64,000 nt of DNA from F23-B02 sp963625655 (GTDB taxonomy: Bacteria > Bacillota > Clostridia > Oscillospirales > Oscillospiraceae), in NCBI GenBank assembly GCA_963625655.1, contig CAVFTS010000005.1, positions 1 through 64,000 on the forward strand, written 5' to 3'. How positions within the stretch are numbered: position 1 is the first letter of the stretch; every line of letters starts with the position of its first letter. The position numbers and the translations under genes were made by a program. Below, piece after piece: positions 50,408 through 59,215 of this stretch. Below the pieces are notes generated by a model. It ran no database searches and was not told the DNA's origin. It saw only the letters and a list, made by a program, of their open reading frames with translations.

Positions 50408-51624
50408 ACGAGAACAAAGTTCTCAGCGTTACCGAGCTTAACGAGATAATCAAAAGCCTTGTTGACGCAACGCCGATCCTGAACAATGTCTGCATAAGGG
50501 GAGAGCTGTCTAACTACAAGATCTACCCCTCCGGGCATCACTACTTCACGCTGAAGGATCAGAATTCGAGTCTCAAATGCGTCATGTTCAGAAGCAGCGC
50601 CACAAGGCTTCGCTTTCGTCCCGAAAGCGGTATGGGCGTTACCGCATTCGGTCGCATTTCGGTCTATCCGAGAGACGGAGCGTATCAGCTCTACTGCACC
50701 GATCTGCAGCCGGAGGGCATAGGCGACCTTCAGGTCGCCTACGAGCAGCTCAAGGCAAAGCTCAGCGCCGAAGGCCTGTTCGATCCCGCTCACAAGAAAA
50801 AGCTGCCGCAATTTCCAAAACGCATTGCGATAATCACATCGTCCGCCGGCGCTGCGGTGCATGACATGATACGCATACTCGGACACCGCTGGCCGATGAC
50901 CGAGGTTGTGCTTCTGCCCGTGCGTGTTCAGGGCGACGAAGCTCCGCCGGAGATTGTCGGCGCCATCAGATATGCCAACAGATATAAGGTCGCAGACCTT
51001 ATAATCACCGGCAGAGGCGGCGGTTCCATCGAGGACCTTTGGGCGTTTAACGACGAGCGTGTCGCAAGAGCGATATACGACTCCGAGCTTCCCGTGATCT
51101 CCGCAGTAGGACATGAGCCGGACGTCACGATCGCCGACTACGTTGCCGATGTCAGAGCGTCAACGCCCTCAAACGCAGCGGAGCTTGCAGTTCCCGACCG
51201 TGCCGACGTCGAGGGGCTTCTGTCAAATCTTGATATACGCAGCCGTCAGGCGCTCAAAAAGCAGCTTACCCGCTGCCGCACGGAGCTGAATAATCTTAAA
51301 AGCCGTAAGGTCATGACCGACCCGATGGCATACGTTGACGCCAAGCGCATGGAGCTTGACTACATCCGTGACCGCCTTGCCGCCGCTGCCGACGGGGTCA
51401 CAAAGCTTAAGCGCAACGATTTTGTGCGCCTTGCCGCCGCACTGGATGCGATGAGCCCGCTCAAGGTGCTCGGCAGAGGGTATTGCATTGCCGCAAACGA
51501 GAAAAGCGGGGAGCTTATCCGCAGCATAAACGATGTTGAAATAAACGGCAGAGTTGATCTCTGCGTAAACGACGGCACCGTAAAGTGCCGGGTCGAGGAA
51601 ACGGAGGCACACGGTAATGGATAA
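50404..51624 (+). CDS. xseA: Exodeoxyribonuclease VII large subunit
   Basis: This 406-residue protein has an N-terminal OB domain with VCIRGELSNYKIYPSGHHYFTLKD and a catalytic region with IAIITSSAGAAVHDM, GRGGGSIEDLWAFNDE and GHEPDVTIADYVAD. It degrades single-stranded DNA together with XseB. The start overlaps the nusB stop as ATGA. The next gene overlaps by 8 bases. Confidence 0.96.
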   Translation: MNENKVLSVTELNEIIKSLVDATPILNNVCIRGELSNYKIYPSGHHYFTLKDQNSSLKCVMFRSSATRLRFRPESGMGVTAFGRISVYPRDGAYQLYCTDLQPEGIGDLQVAYEQLKAKLSAEGLFDPAHKKKLPQFPKRIAIITSSAGAAVHDMIRILGHRWPMTEVVLLPVRVQGDEAPPEIVGAIRYANRYKVADLIITGRGGGSIEDLWAFNDERVARAIYDSELPVISAVGHEPDVTIADYVADVRASTPSNAAELAVPDRADVEGLLSNLDIRSRQALKKQLTRCRTELNNLKSRKVMTDPMAYVDAKRMELDYIRDRLAAAADGVTKLKRNDFVRLAAALDAMSPLKVLGRGYCIAANEKSGELIRSINDVEINGRVDLCVNDGTVKCRVEETEAHGNG

Positions 51625-51850
51625 GAAAAGGCCCGATTTTGAGCAGTCGATAACGAGACTCGGAGAGATCGTAAAGCATCTCGAAAAGGGCGATGCAAAG
51701 CTCAGCGACTCTCTCAGCCTTTTTGAGGAGGGTACCTCACTCATTGCAAACTGTGAGGCTCTGCTTTCCGATGCGGAGCAAAAGGTCGTGAAGCTCAAGA
51801 AAGGTTCGGACGGTGAGCCTGTGGAGCTTCCGTTTGAAAGCAATGAATGA
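51617..51850 (+). CDS. xseB: Exodeoxyribonuclease VII small subunit
   Basis: This 77-residue helical protein has the family pattern FEQSITRLGEIVKHLEKGD and LSDSLSLFEEGTSLI. Several XseB copies bind each XseA. A CGGAGG site precedes the ATG inside xseA. The ispA start overlaps the stop. Confidence 0.94.
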   Translation: MDKKRPDFEQSITRLGEIVKHLEKGDAKLSDSLSLFEEGTSLIANCEALLSDAEQKVVKLKKGSDGEPVELPFESNE

Positions 51851-52727
51851 TATGAAAAAGTACACTTCGGATGAATACAAAAGCATGGTGGAGGCAGAGC
51901 TTCGTAAAAGTTTCCTGCCCAAGGGCGTCGGATATGACGGTCTGCTTTCCGCCATGGATTACAGCCTCAACGCAGGCGGCAAGCGCATAAGACCCATCCT
52001 GCTTTTGGAGTTCTGCCGCATTGCGGGAGGGGACGTGAGCAAGGCTCTCCCCGTTGCCTGTGCGGTCGAAATGCTGCACACCTACAGCCTCATTCACGAC
52101 GATCTGCCGTGTATGGATAACGATGATCTGAGGCGAGGAAAGCCGACGAACCACGTTGTGTACGGTGAATGTACGGCGGTCCTTGCGGGCGACGCTTTGC
52201 AGGCTGCGGCGTTTTCAACGATACTTTCTGCCGATTTGCCCGGCGATGCAAGGGCGGACTGCGCCGCCATTCTTGCGAATGCAGTCGGAGCGGATGGTAT
52301 GTGCGGCGGTCAGTTCCTCGATATGCTCGGCGAAAAGAAGCGTCTTGACGTGGCTGCGCTCAATGAGATAAACAAGGGCAAGACCGTTGCTTTGATATCG
52401 GCAGCCTGTAAAATGGGCGTGTCGGCGGCGGGCGGCTCGCCTGAGCTTTCGGACGCTGCTGCTCGTTTCGGTGAAGCGCTCGGCTACGCATTCCAAATAA
52501 GAGACGATATGTTGGATGTAATAAGCACCGCCGAGCTTCTCGGAAAGCCGATAGGCTCCGACGAGGCCGAGGAGAAATCGACGTACATGACTGCCTGCGG
52601 CAGGGAGGAGTGCGAGCGTCTCGTGCATTCCCTTACCGATGAAGCGAAATCGGCAGTCAAGGCTTCCTTTGAGGATCATGATTTTCTTTGCAATCTTGCC
52701 GATTCTCTCGTTGACCGTCTCAACTGA
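51843..52727 (+). CDS. ispA: Polyprenyl (farnesyl/geranylgeranyl) diphosphate synthase
   Basis: This protein of about 294 residues is an all-helical prenyl transferase. It has the first Asp-rich motif in HDDLPCMDNDDLRRGKPT, the second in RDDMLD, and the substrate segment GGKRIRP. It makes C15 or C20 prenyl diphosphates; chain length cannot be read reliably. Starts at 51843 and 51852 are both possible. It precedes dxs, keeping isoprenoid genes together. Confidence 0.92.
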   Translation: MNDMKKYTSDEYKSMVEAELRKSFLPKGVGYDGLLSAMDYSLNAGGKRIRPILLLEFCRIAGGDVSKALPVACAVEMLHTYSLIHDDLPCMDNDDLRRGKPTNHVVYGECTAVLAGDALQAAAFSTILSADLPGDARADCAAILANAVGADGMCGGQFLDMLGEKKRLDVAALNEINKGKTVALISAACKMGVSAAGGSPELSDAAARFGEALGYAFQIRDDMLDVISTAELLGKPIGSDEAEEKSTYMTACGREECERLVHSLTDEAKSAVKASFEDHDFLCNLADSLVDRLN

Positions 52728-52741
52728 ATTTTATTTTTATT

Positions 52742-52784
52742 AAACGCAGTGAATAAACTATTGTATTATTCGCTGCGTTTTGCT
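52742..52784 (+). terminator. Terminator after ispA
   Basis: A 15-bp stem with one G-T wobble (52742-52756 with 52766-52780) is followed by a short T-run. It ends the asp23-to-ispA run. Confidence 0.75.
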
Positions 52785-52807
52785 ATTATATATTCAATAA
52801 CTATAAT
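52780..52807 (+). promoter_or_regulatory. Possible promoter of the dxs operon
   Basis: TTGCTA (52780-52785) and TATAAT (52802-52807) are 16 bases apart, right after the ispA terminator. The predicted transcript start is almost at the ATG 52816, leaving little or no leader. Confidence 0.6.
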
Positions 52808-52815
52808 GGCTTTTT

Positions 52816-54690
52816 ATGCGAATATACAGAATTCGAGGCATGGAATTGGATATTTTGAATAAAATCAATTCATCGGACGACATAAAGAGGCTCGACCAAA
52901 GCGAGCTTGAGCCTCTGTGCGACGAATTGAGAAGATATATAATTAAAAACGTTTCGCAGACCGGAGGGCATCTTGCGTCCAATCTCGGCAGCGTGGAGCT
53001 TACCGTTGCGCTCCACCGTGTTTACGACAGCAGCAGAGATCGCATCGTGTTTGATGTCGGTCATCAGAGCTACTCACACAAGATCATAACCGGTAGGAGG
53101 GATATGTTCCACACGCTCCGCTGTCATGGCGGCATATCCGGCTTTCCCAAGCCCCACGAGGCTGATGATGACGCTTTTGTGGCGGGTCACGCTTCGGACT
53201 CGGTGTCGGTCGCTTTGGGCATGGCGCACGCAAGAACGCTAAAAAAGCAGAATTACGACGTTGTTGCCGTGATAGGTGACGGCGCTCTGACGGGCGGTCT
53301 TGCATATGAGGGACTTTCAAATCTCGGCGGCGGGAGCGAACCCATGGTCGTCATACTGAACGACAACGGCATGTCTATAAACGGCAACGTCGGCGGTATG
53401 GCACGGTTGCTGTCGGAGGAAAGGGTGAAGCCGGGATACATAAATTTCAAGCGTTGGTACCGCAATGCTTTCGGTGCTGTACCCGCTCTTTACGATGCAA
53501 ACCACAAGCTCAAGGAAGCGCTCAAGCGCCGTATCCTGCCGACGAATGTTTTCGACGCCATGGGTATTTATTACCTCGGCCCCGTTGACGGTCACGATGT
53601 TGCGCAGCTTGAAACCGTTATCCGCTGGGCAAGAGATATGCGCATCCCCGTGCTGGTTCACGCCATAACTCAAAAAGGCAGAGGCTACAAATTTGCCGTG
53701 GAACACCCTGAGCGCTACCACGGTGTCAGCAAGTTTGATTATCTCACGGGTGAGCTGCCGCAGGAGAAAAGGTGCTTTTCCACGGTTTTCGGTACCGCAA
53801 TGTGCAGACTTGCGGAAGCTAACCCCGACATCGTTGCAATCACGGCGGCTATGAGTGCCGGAACGGGACTTGACGCCTTTTCGCACAAATTCCCCGACAG
53901 ATTCTTTGACGTCGGCATTGCGGAGGAACATGCCGTTTCAATGGCGGCAGGCATGGCAAAGCAGGGGCTTGTACCTGTCTTTGCGGTGTATTCAAGCTTC
54001 CTTCAGCGTGCTTACGATATGCTGATACACGACATTTCGCTGCTCGACCTTCACGTTGTGTTCTGTGTAGACAGGGCAGGAATTGTCGGAAACGACGGCG
54101 AAACGCATCACGGCGTTTTTGATGTAAGCTATCTTTCGTCCGTTCCGGGCATGAAGATACTTTGCCCGTCGAGCTATGCCGAGCTTGAGCTTATGCTTGA
54201 CGAGGCGATAAACAAGATGAGCGGTCCCATTGCCATACGCTATCCGAGAGGCGGTGAGGGCGAATATTCCGACTGTCTCGGTCTCAAAACCTCGCTTGTG
54301 CGCTGCGGCGACAAGCTCACGCTCGTTGCCTACGGTACGATGATAAACACCGCTCTCAAGGTATACGATATGCTTTCCGCTCAGGGTATCGAGTGCGACG
54401 TAGTAAAGATTGCTTCACTCAAGCCGCTCGACGCCGACTGCGTTATTGAGTCGCTGAAGAAAACGGGCAGACTTCTCGTCTGTGAGGACGTATGCACCGA
54501 GGGCAGCATAGGGACGAAGCTTCTTGCGCTTTCTGCGGAAGCGGGAGTGAAGCTCTCGGCATTTTCGCTCAACGACCTCGGCGAGGGCATCGTAGCTCAC
54601 GGCTCGGTGTCGGAACTGATGCGTGACTGCGGTCTCGACGCTGACAGCCTTTGCGCTGCTGCGCTCAAACTTGTGAGGGATAAGCAATGA
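52816..54690 (+). CDS. dxs: 1-deoxy-D-xylulose-5-phosphate synthase
   Basis: This protein of about 624 residues starts the MEP pathway from pyruvate and glyceraldehyde 3-phosphate. The thiamine-diphosphate motif GDGALTGG with NDNGMSINGNVGG is in the N-terminal half. The transketolase-like DVGIAEEHAVSMAAGMA and FCVDRAGIVGNDGETHHG are in the second half. ATG 52816 has no ribosome site; ATG 52840 (GAGG one base upstream) begins closer to the family start. Its end overlaps tlyA by 4 bases. Confidence 0.95.
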   Translation: MRIYRIRGMELDILNKINSSDDIKRLDQSELEPLCDELRRYIIKNVSQTGGHLASNLGSVELTVALHRVYDSSRDRIVFDVGHQSYSHKIITGRRDMFHTLRCHGGISGFPKPHEADDDAFVAGHASDSVSVALGMAHARTLKKQNYDVVAVIGDGALTGGLAYEGLSNLGGGSEPMVVILNDNGMSINGNVGGMARLLSEERVKPGYINFKRWYRNAFGAVPALYDANHKLKEALKRRILPTNVFDAMGIYYLGPVDGHDVAQLETVIRWARDMRIPVLVHAITQKGRGYKFAVEHPERYHGVSKFDYLTGELPQEKRCFSTVFGTAMCRLAEANPDIVAITAAMSAGTGLDAFSHKFPDRFFDVGIAEEHAVSMAAGMAKQGLVPVFAVYSSFLQRAYDMLIHDISLLDLHVVFCVDRAGIVGNDGETHHGVFDVSYLSSVPGMKILCPSSYAELELMLDEAINKMSGPIAIRYPRGGEGEYSDCLGLKTSLVRCGDKLTLVAYGTMINTALKVYDMLSAQGIECDVVKIASLKPLDADCVIESLKKTGRLLVCEDVCTEGSIGTKLLALSAEAGVKLSAFSLNDLGEGIVAHGSVSELMRDCGLDADSLCAAALKLVRDKQ

Positions 54691-55481
54691 AAAAAGTACG
54701 TTTGGATCAGCTTGTCTTTGACCTCGGTCTCACAGAGAGCAGGGAGCGGGCGAAAACGACCGTGATGAGCGGACTCGTGTTTGTTGACGGCAAGCGCATC
54801 GACAAGCCAGGCACTCAGGTTTCTCCCGATTCAAAAATCGAGGTCAAGGGTTCTGCGATACCCTACGTCAGCAGAGGCGGTCTGAAGCTCGAAAAGGCGC
54901 TCAAGGTCTTTCATATCGACCCTACCGGCATGCACTGTATAGACTGCGGTGCATCGACCGGCGGGTTTACGGATGTCTTGCTCAAAAACGGCGCCGAGAA
55001 GGTCTTTGCCGTCGATGTTGGCTACGGTCAGCTTGCGTGGTCGCTTAGGCAGGATGAGCGTGTCATCAATATGGAGCGCACCAACATTCGCCACATAAGC
55101 CCGGATCAGATAGCCGAAGCGCTTGATCTTGCCGTTGCGGATCTTTCCTTTATTTCCCTCAAGCTCGTTCTTCCGGCGATAAGCTCCGTTTTGAAGGACG
55201 AGGGTGAGCTTGTGTGTCTCATAAAGCCCCAGTTTGAAGCGGGGAAGGACGAGGTCGGCAAAAAGGGTGTAGTCCGTGACGAGGGCGTACACCTTGCTGT
55301 CATCGAGAGCATACTTGATTTTGTGCCGACAATCGGCATGACCGTTCTCGGTCTGGACTATTCTCCGATAAAGGGTCCTGAGGGCAACATAGAATATCTT
55401 TGTTATATGAAGAAAGGCGGCGGGGAAGCCCCCGACATTGATGCCGCCGGAATTGTGGAGGCGTCGCATGAATTGCTGTGA
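54687..55481 (+). CDS. TlyA family RNA methyltransferase
   Basis: This 264-residue protein has an N-terminal S4 domain (about residues 4-64) and an FtsJ-like methyltransferase domain with the SAM motif DCGASTGGFTDVLL. In mycobacteria TlyA 2'-O-methylates rRNA; older annotation calls it hemolysin A. The gene overlaps dxs by 4 bases and nadK by 14 bases. The dxs-tlyA-nadK order is standard in Firmicutes. Confidence 0.93.
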   Translation: MKKVRLDQLVFDLGLTESRERAKTTVMSGLVFVDGKRIDKPGTQVSPDSKIEVKGSAIPYVSRGGLKLEKALKVFHIDPTGMHCIDCGASTGGFTDVLLKNGAEKVFAVDVGYGQLAWSLRQDERVINMERTNIRHISPDQIAEALDLAVADLSFISLKLVLPAISSVLKDEGELVCLIKPQFEAGKDEVGKKGVVRDEGVHLAVIESILDFVPTIGMTVLGLDYSPIKGPEGNIEYLCYMKKGGGEAPDIDAAGIVEASHELL

Positions 55482-56361
55482 TGAGGTTGACAATTCTTCA
55501 AATACCGTTGTTTTGTGTCCGAACCCGTTTCGTGACACAAAGCTTGAGCTTACCGAAATGGCTCGTGACATTCTCCTGAGCGAAGGCTTTGAAACGGCTA
55601 TATGCCCGGTGTTCGGCAGAGATGAGAAAAGCGTCATTCCGCCGGAGCTTGAAATCATCGACTGGGGTAAAGCCGCCCGTTGTGCCGCCATGTTCATCGT
55701 CATCGGCGGTGACGGCACCGTGCTTCAGACCGCACGTCACATAGGTCACTGCGACAAGCCGATACTCGGCATAAACCTCGGCACCAAGGGCTTTATGTCG
55801 GAGCTAGAACCGGATGAGGTCGAGTTGGTCGTCAATGCGGCACGGGGCGAATATGTCGAGAGCCGACGCATGATGCTTGACGCAAGGATCATGCGAAACG
55901 GCGAATGCGTCTTTTCGGACAGCGGGCTTAACGATGCGGTCATTCACGGGATGGGCGATTGCATAAAGCTCACCGCATGGTGTGACAGCGACAAGGTGAT
56001 GAGCTATTCCGGCGACGGTATAATCATTGCAACGCCGACGGGTTCCACCGGCTACTCAATGTCTGCCGGAGGTCCCATCGTCGAGCCTGAGGCGAAGAAC
56101 TTTATCCTCTCACCGATATGCGCTCATGTCATGGGGGCAAAGAACTTCGTTCTCGGTCCCGATCGGCGCATAACCGTTAAAACCGAAAAGCTGCACGACC
56201 GCCGTGCCTTCATCTCCGTTGACGGGACTAAGGGCATTGAGCTTATGAATAACGACATTTTGGAAGTACGGCAATCCGAAAAGACCGTAAATCTCGTACA
56301 TTTCGGCACAAAAAGCTTTTACGATTCCACCTTTGATAAGCTTCTCTATAAAAATAATTAG
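55468..56361 (+). CDS. nadK: NAD kinase
   Basis: This 297-residue kinase makes NADP from NAD. The family motif GGDGT is in IVIGGDGTVLQTARH, and the second conserved region is GDGIIIATPTGSTGYSMSAGGPIV. The start at 55468 has a GGAGG site within tlyA. It lies before argR. Confidence 0.95.
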   Translation: MNCCDEVDNSSNTVVLCPNPFRDTKLELTEMARDILLSEGFETAICPVFGRDEKSVIPPELEIIDWGKAARCAAMFIVIGGDGTVLQTARHIGHCDKPILGINLGTKGFMSELEPDEVELVVNAARGEYVESRRMMLDARIMRNGECVFSDSGLNDAVIHGMGDCIKLTAWCDSDKVMSYSGDGIIIATPTGSTGYSMSAGGPIVEPEAKNFILSPICAHVMGAKNFVLGPDRRITVKTEKLHDRRAFISVDGTKGIELMNNDILEVRQSEKTVNLVHFGTKSFYDSTFDKLLYKNN

Positions 56362-56372
56362 GAGTGCGGACA

Positions 56373-56822
56373 ATGAAAACAGCCAGGCAAAACGTTATAC
56401 TTCAAATAATCTCGGAGAATGACATAGAAACGCAGGGGCAGCTTATCGAGGCGCTCGCGGAGAAGGGAATAGCAAGCACTCAGGCAACGCTTTCGAGAGA
56501 CATTAAGGATCTCCAGCTCGTCAAGGAGCTTGGAGAAAACGGCAAATACCATTATGTCGTAAACGGCAAAAGCAAAAGCACAGATCATGAGCTTCGGCTT
56601 CGCAAGATCTTCCGTGAGAGCGTGACCGCATATTCGGTGGCGCAGAATATAATCGTTATCAAAACGTTACCGGGGCTGGCATCTGCCGCCTGTTCGACGC
56701 TTGATGCGATGTACATAGACAATCTTGTCGGCACCCTTGCGGGCGACGACACCGCATTTCTTGCGATGAAGGACAATCAGTCGGCAAGCAATTTTTGCCA
56801 TGAGATAGAAAAAATGTTCTGA
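56373..56822 (+). CDS. argR: Arginine repressor ArgR
   Basis: This 149-residue regulator has an N-terminal winged helix (TQGQLIEALAEKGIASTQATLSRDIKDL) and a C-terminal arginine-binding hexamer domain (VGTLAGDDTAF). In this operon position it is often called AhrC and is fixed between nadK and recN in Firmicutes. The ATG at 56373 follows AGGAG; GTG 56364 is a less likely start. Confidence 0.95.
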   Translation: MKTARQNVILQIISENDIETQGQLIEALAEKGIASTQATLSRDIKDLQLVKELGENGKYHYVVNGKSKSTDHELRLRKIFRESVTAYSVAQNIIVIKTLPGLASAACSTLDAMYIDNLVGTLAGDDTAFLAMKDNQSASNFCHEIEKMF

Positions 56823-56837
56823 TAAAGAGGTTTTCAC

Positions 56838-58523
56838 ATGCTGACGGAGCTGCATATCGAAAACATTGCCGTTATCGAAAAAGCCGATATCGAATTTCAA
56901 AAAGGGCTTACCGTACTCACGGGTGAGACCGGCGCAGGCAAGTCAATAATCGTTGACTCCCTCGGTGCCGTTCTCGGCGCAAGGACAAGCAGAGAGCTTA
57001 TCCGCACCGGAGCGGACAAGGGCGTCGTTTCCGCAGTCTTTGAGACCGACGCCGCAGACAAGTGGTTTGAGGTTAACGATATTGAGCGTGACGGTGAAAT
57101 AATTATACAGCGCAGGATCGGTGCAGACGGCAGAAGCAGCTGCCGTGTGTGCGGTGTCCCCGTGTCTGCCACACAGCTGCGTGAGCTTGGTGCATATCTG
57201 CTCGACATTCACGGGCAGAACGACGGCAGACAGCTCATGGATGAGGAGCGTCATCTCTCTTATCTTGATGCTTTTGCGGAGGACGAGTCGGAGCTCACGG
57301 AGTTTGCGAAGAATTACGGTGAATACCTGACCTGCAAAAAGGAGATAAAGCGCCTGTCGATGGACGAGCTTTCAAAGCAGCGCTTGGCCGACGATTTAAG
57401 CTACAGGATTGAGGAGCTGGAAAACGCAGGTCTTCGCATCGGCGAGGAGGACGAGCTTTCCGCCAGACGTGATCTTCTGGCCAACTCCGAAAAGCTCACC
57501 GAGGCGCTCGATGCTGCGTACTCCTTGCTCTACGATGCCGACGAAAATGCGGTCAGCATGGTAGACTCGGCAGCGTCGCTTATCGTCAAGGCATCGGCAA
57601 TGAGCGAAGATTTTAATGAAACCGCCGAGAATCTCAAAAACGCATCGTCTCTTTTGTACGACGCTGCGGAGAGAATACGGGATTTCAGATACACCCTTGA
57701 CTTTTCGCCTGAGGAGTACGATGCTTTGGAAACAAGGCTCTCACTCCTGCGGAAGCTTCGCCGTAAGTATAACATGGATGAAGCCGAGCTTCTTAAGCAT
57801 CTTGACAACTGCCGTCAAAAGCTTTCGGAGCTTGAGTATGCCGACGATATGCTCATAAAGCTGCAAAAAAAGCTTCAGGGCATCACCCAAAGCTGCCGAA
57901 GTGCGGCGGATGTTCTGAGCGCAAAGCGTATTGAAGCCGCCCGCTCTCTTGAGACCCGTATTTCCGCCGAGCTTCGTGACCTCAGTATGCCGTCCGTCAG
58001 ATTCTCGGTTGAGATAAGCCCCATCGGTTCCGAGGTCGGATTTGACGCAAGCGGCGCCGATACGGTCAGATTCCTCATATCCGCAAATGCGGGCGAGGCT
58101 TTGGCTCCCATAAGCAAGATCGCCTCCGGCGGTGAGCTTAGTCGAATAATGCTTGCTCTGAAAACCGTGTTCTCCGCAAATGATCCCGTCGATGCAATGG
58201 TCTTTGACGAGATCGACACGGGCGTATCCGGCATTGCGGCACAGCGTGTCGGCGAAAAGCTTTCGGATATTTCGCGAGGCAAGCAGGTGCTTTGCATTAC
58301 GCATCTGCCGCAAATTGCCGCAATTGCGGACAATCACGAGCTTATCGTTAAGACCGAGCGCAACGGCAGGACGTACACTGAGGTTCATCCGCTCGACAGA
58401 GCGGGGAGGCGTCGAGAGCTTGCCCGTATGCACGGCGGTGATAATATCACCGAGCTGACTCTCGCAAGCGCAGAGGAGCAGCTTTCCGCTGCCGATAAAT
58501 ATAAGTTGACAAAAAGACTTTGA
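56838..58523 (+). CDS. recN: DNA repair protein RecN
   Basis: This 561-residue SMC-like ATPase acts in double-strand break repair. It has Walker A TGETGAGKS near residue 30, long coiled-coil arms in the middle (about 150-380), the signature ASGGELSRIMLA, and Walker B AMVFDEIDTGVSG. The length is typical. Its last bases contain the promoter of the following T-box operon. Confidence 0.96.
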   Translation: MLTELHIENIAVIEKADIEFQKGLTVLTGETGAGKSIIVDSLGAVLGARTSRELIRTGADKGVVSAVFETDAADKWFEVNDIERDGEIIIQRRIGADGRSSCRVCGVPVSATQLRELGAYLLDIHGQNDGRQLMDEERHLSYLDAFAEDESELTEFAKNYGEYLTCKKEIKRLSMDELSKQRLADDLSYRIEELENAGLRIGEEDELSARRDLLANSEKLTEALDAAYSLLYDADENAVSMVDSAASLIVKASAMSEDFNETAENLKNASSLLYDAAERIRDFRYTLDFSPEEYDALETRLSLLRKLRRKYNMDEAELLKHLDNCRQKLSELEYADDMLIKLQKKLQGITQSCRSAADVLSAKRIEAARSLETRISAELRDLSMPSVRFSVEISPIGSEVGFDASGADTVRFLISANAGEALAPISKIASGGELSRIMLALKTVFSANDPVDAMVFDEIDTGVSGIAAQRVGEKLSDISRGKQVLCITHLPQIAAIADNHELIVKTERNGRTYTEVHPLDRAGRRRELARMHGGDNITELTLASAEEQLSAADKYKLTKRL

Positions 58524-58534
58524 TTTTGTATAAT
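58506..58534 (+). promoter_or_regulatory. Perfect sigma-A promoter of the tyrosine T-box operon
   Basis: TTGACA (58506-58511) and TATAAT (58529-58534) are exactly 17 bases apart. The -35 box lies in the last codons of recN. Transcription would start near 58541, at the beginning of the T-box leader. Confidence 0.92.
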
Positions 58535-58540
58535 CACGTG

Positions 58541-58798
58541 GTAAACGCAACGAAGCGCAGAAGTAAGAGCTTGCCGTCTGCACAGAGAGACCCTGTTTGC
58601 TGAAAAGGGGAGAGAGGCAGCTTCCGAATACGGCGCCGAGCGGCAGACCGAAATTACAGTAGGCTCTGACGGGTGCGCCCGATACTGCGCAGAAGTCTCA
58701 GACTTCGTGAGTCCGGCACTGCGAGGTGACGGTGACCCAGAGGTGGTACAGCGTAAATAACGCCCTCTGTCCGAAAGGACAGGGGGCTTATCATTTTT
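58541..58798 (+). promoter_or_regulatory. Tyrosine T-box leader
   Basis: The leader shows T-box landmarks in order: GAAGTAAGAG near 58559, AGAGAG with the following GCTGAAAA (58584-58606), the specifier region GAATAC with TAC at 58629-58631 (a tyrosine codon), and the T-box sequence AGGTGGTACAGCG (58741-58753). The terminator CCCTCTGTCC/GGACAGGGGG (58763-58772, 58777-58786) follows with a T-rich tail. Uncharged tRNA-Tyr should allow read-through into the next two genes. Confidence 0.92.
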
Positions 58799-58812
58799 AA
58801 GGAGCGATAAAA

Positions 58813-59214
58813 ATGAGCAACATTAAAGAGAAAGCACTTGAATATCACATGGCAGGCTTTAACTGCGCTCAGTCCGTTTTGGCTGCCTGCAAGGAGTATA
58901 CGGGTCTTGACGATTCTGCGGCGCTCGCCATATCCGCCGGCTTTGGCGGGGGACTTCGCAGCGGCGAGATATGCGGAGCAATATCGGGTGCGGTCATGGC
59001 GCTCGGCCTTGCCTGCCCGTTCAACGAAGCGGACAACGCCGAAGCAAAGGTCAAAATTGCGGAGCTTGCAAAAAGCTGCGTTTCGTCCTGCAAAGAGGAA
59101 TACGACTATATACGTTGCCTCGATCTCAAGCGCAACGGCATAAGCTGCAATGAGCTGATCGGCAAAATGGCAGAGATTGCGGAAGACATGATAATTAAGG
59201 CAAAGGAGAACTAA
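58813..59214 (+). CDS. C_GCAxxG_C_C family (putative redox) protein
   Basis: This 133-residue protein has the family cysteine pattern: FNCAQSV near the N-terminus, GFGGGLRSGEICGAISGA in the middle, then C in LACPFN, and later C residues in KSCVSSC, IRCLDL and ISCNEL. The family is thought to have a redox role, but no substrate is known. It starts 15 bases after the T-box terminator and one base before tyrS, so tyrosine starvation should raise it. Its AAGGAGCG site overlaps the end of the terminator T-run. Confidence 0.88.
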   Translation: MSNIKEKALEYHMAGFNCAQSVLAACKEYTGLDDSAALAISAGFGGGLRSGEICGAISGAVMALGLACPFNEADNAEAKVKIAELAKSCVSSCKEEYDYIRCLDLKRNGISCNELIGKMAEIAEDMIIKAKEN

Positions 59215-59215
59215 A

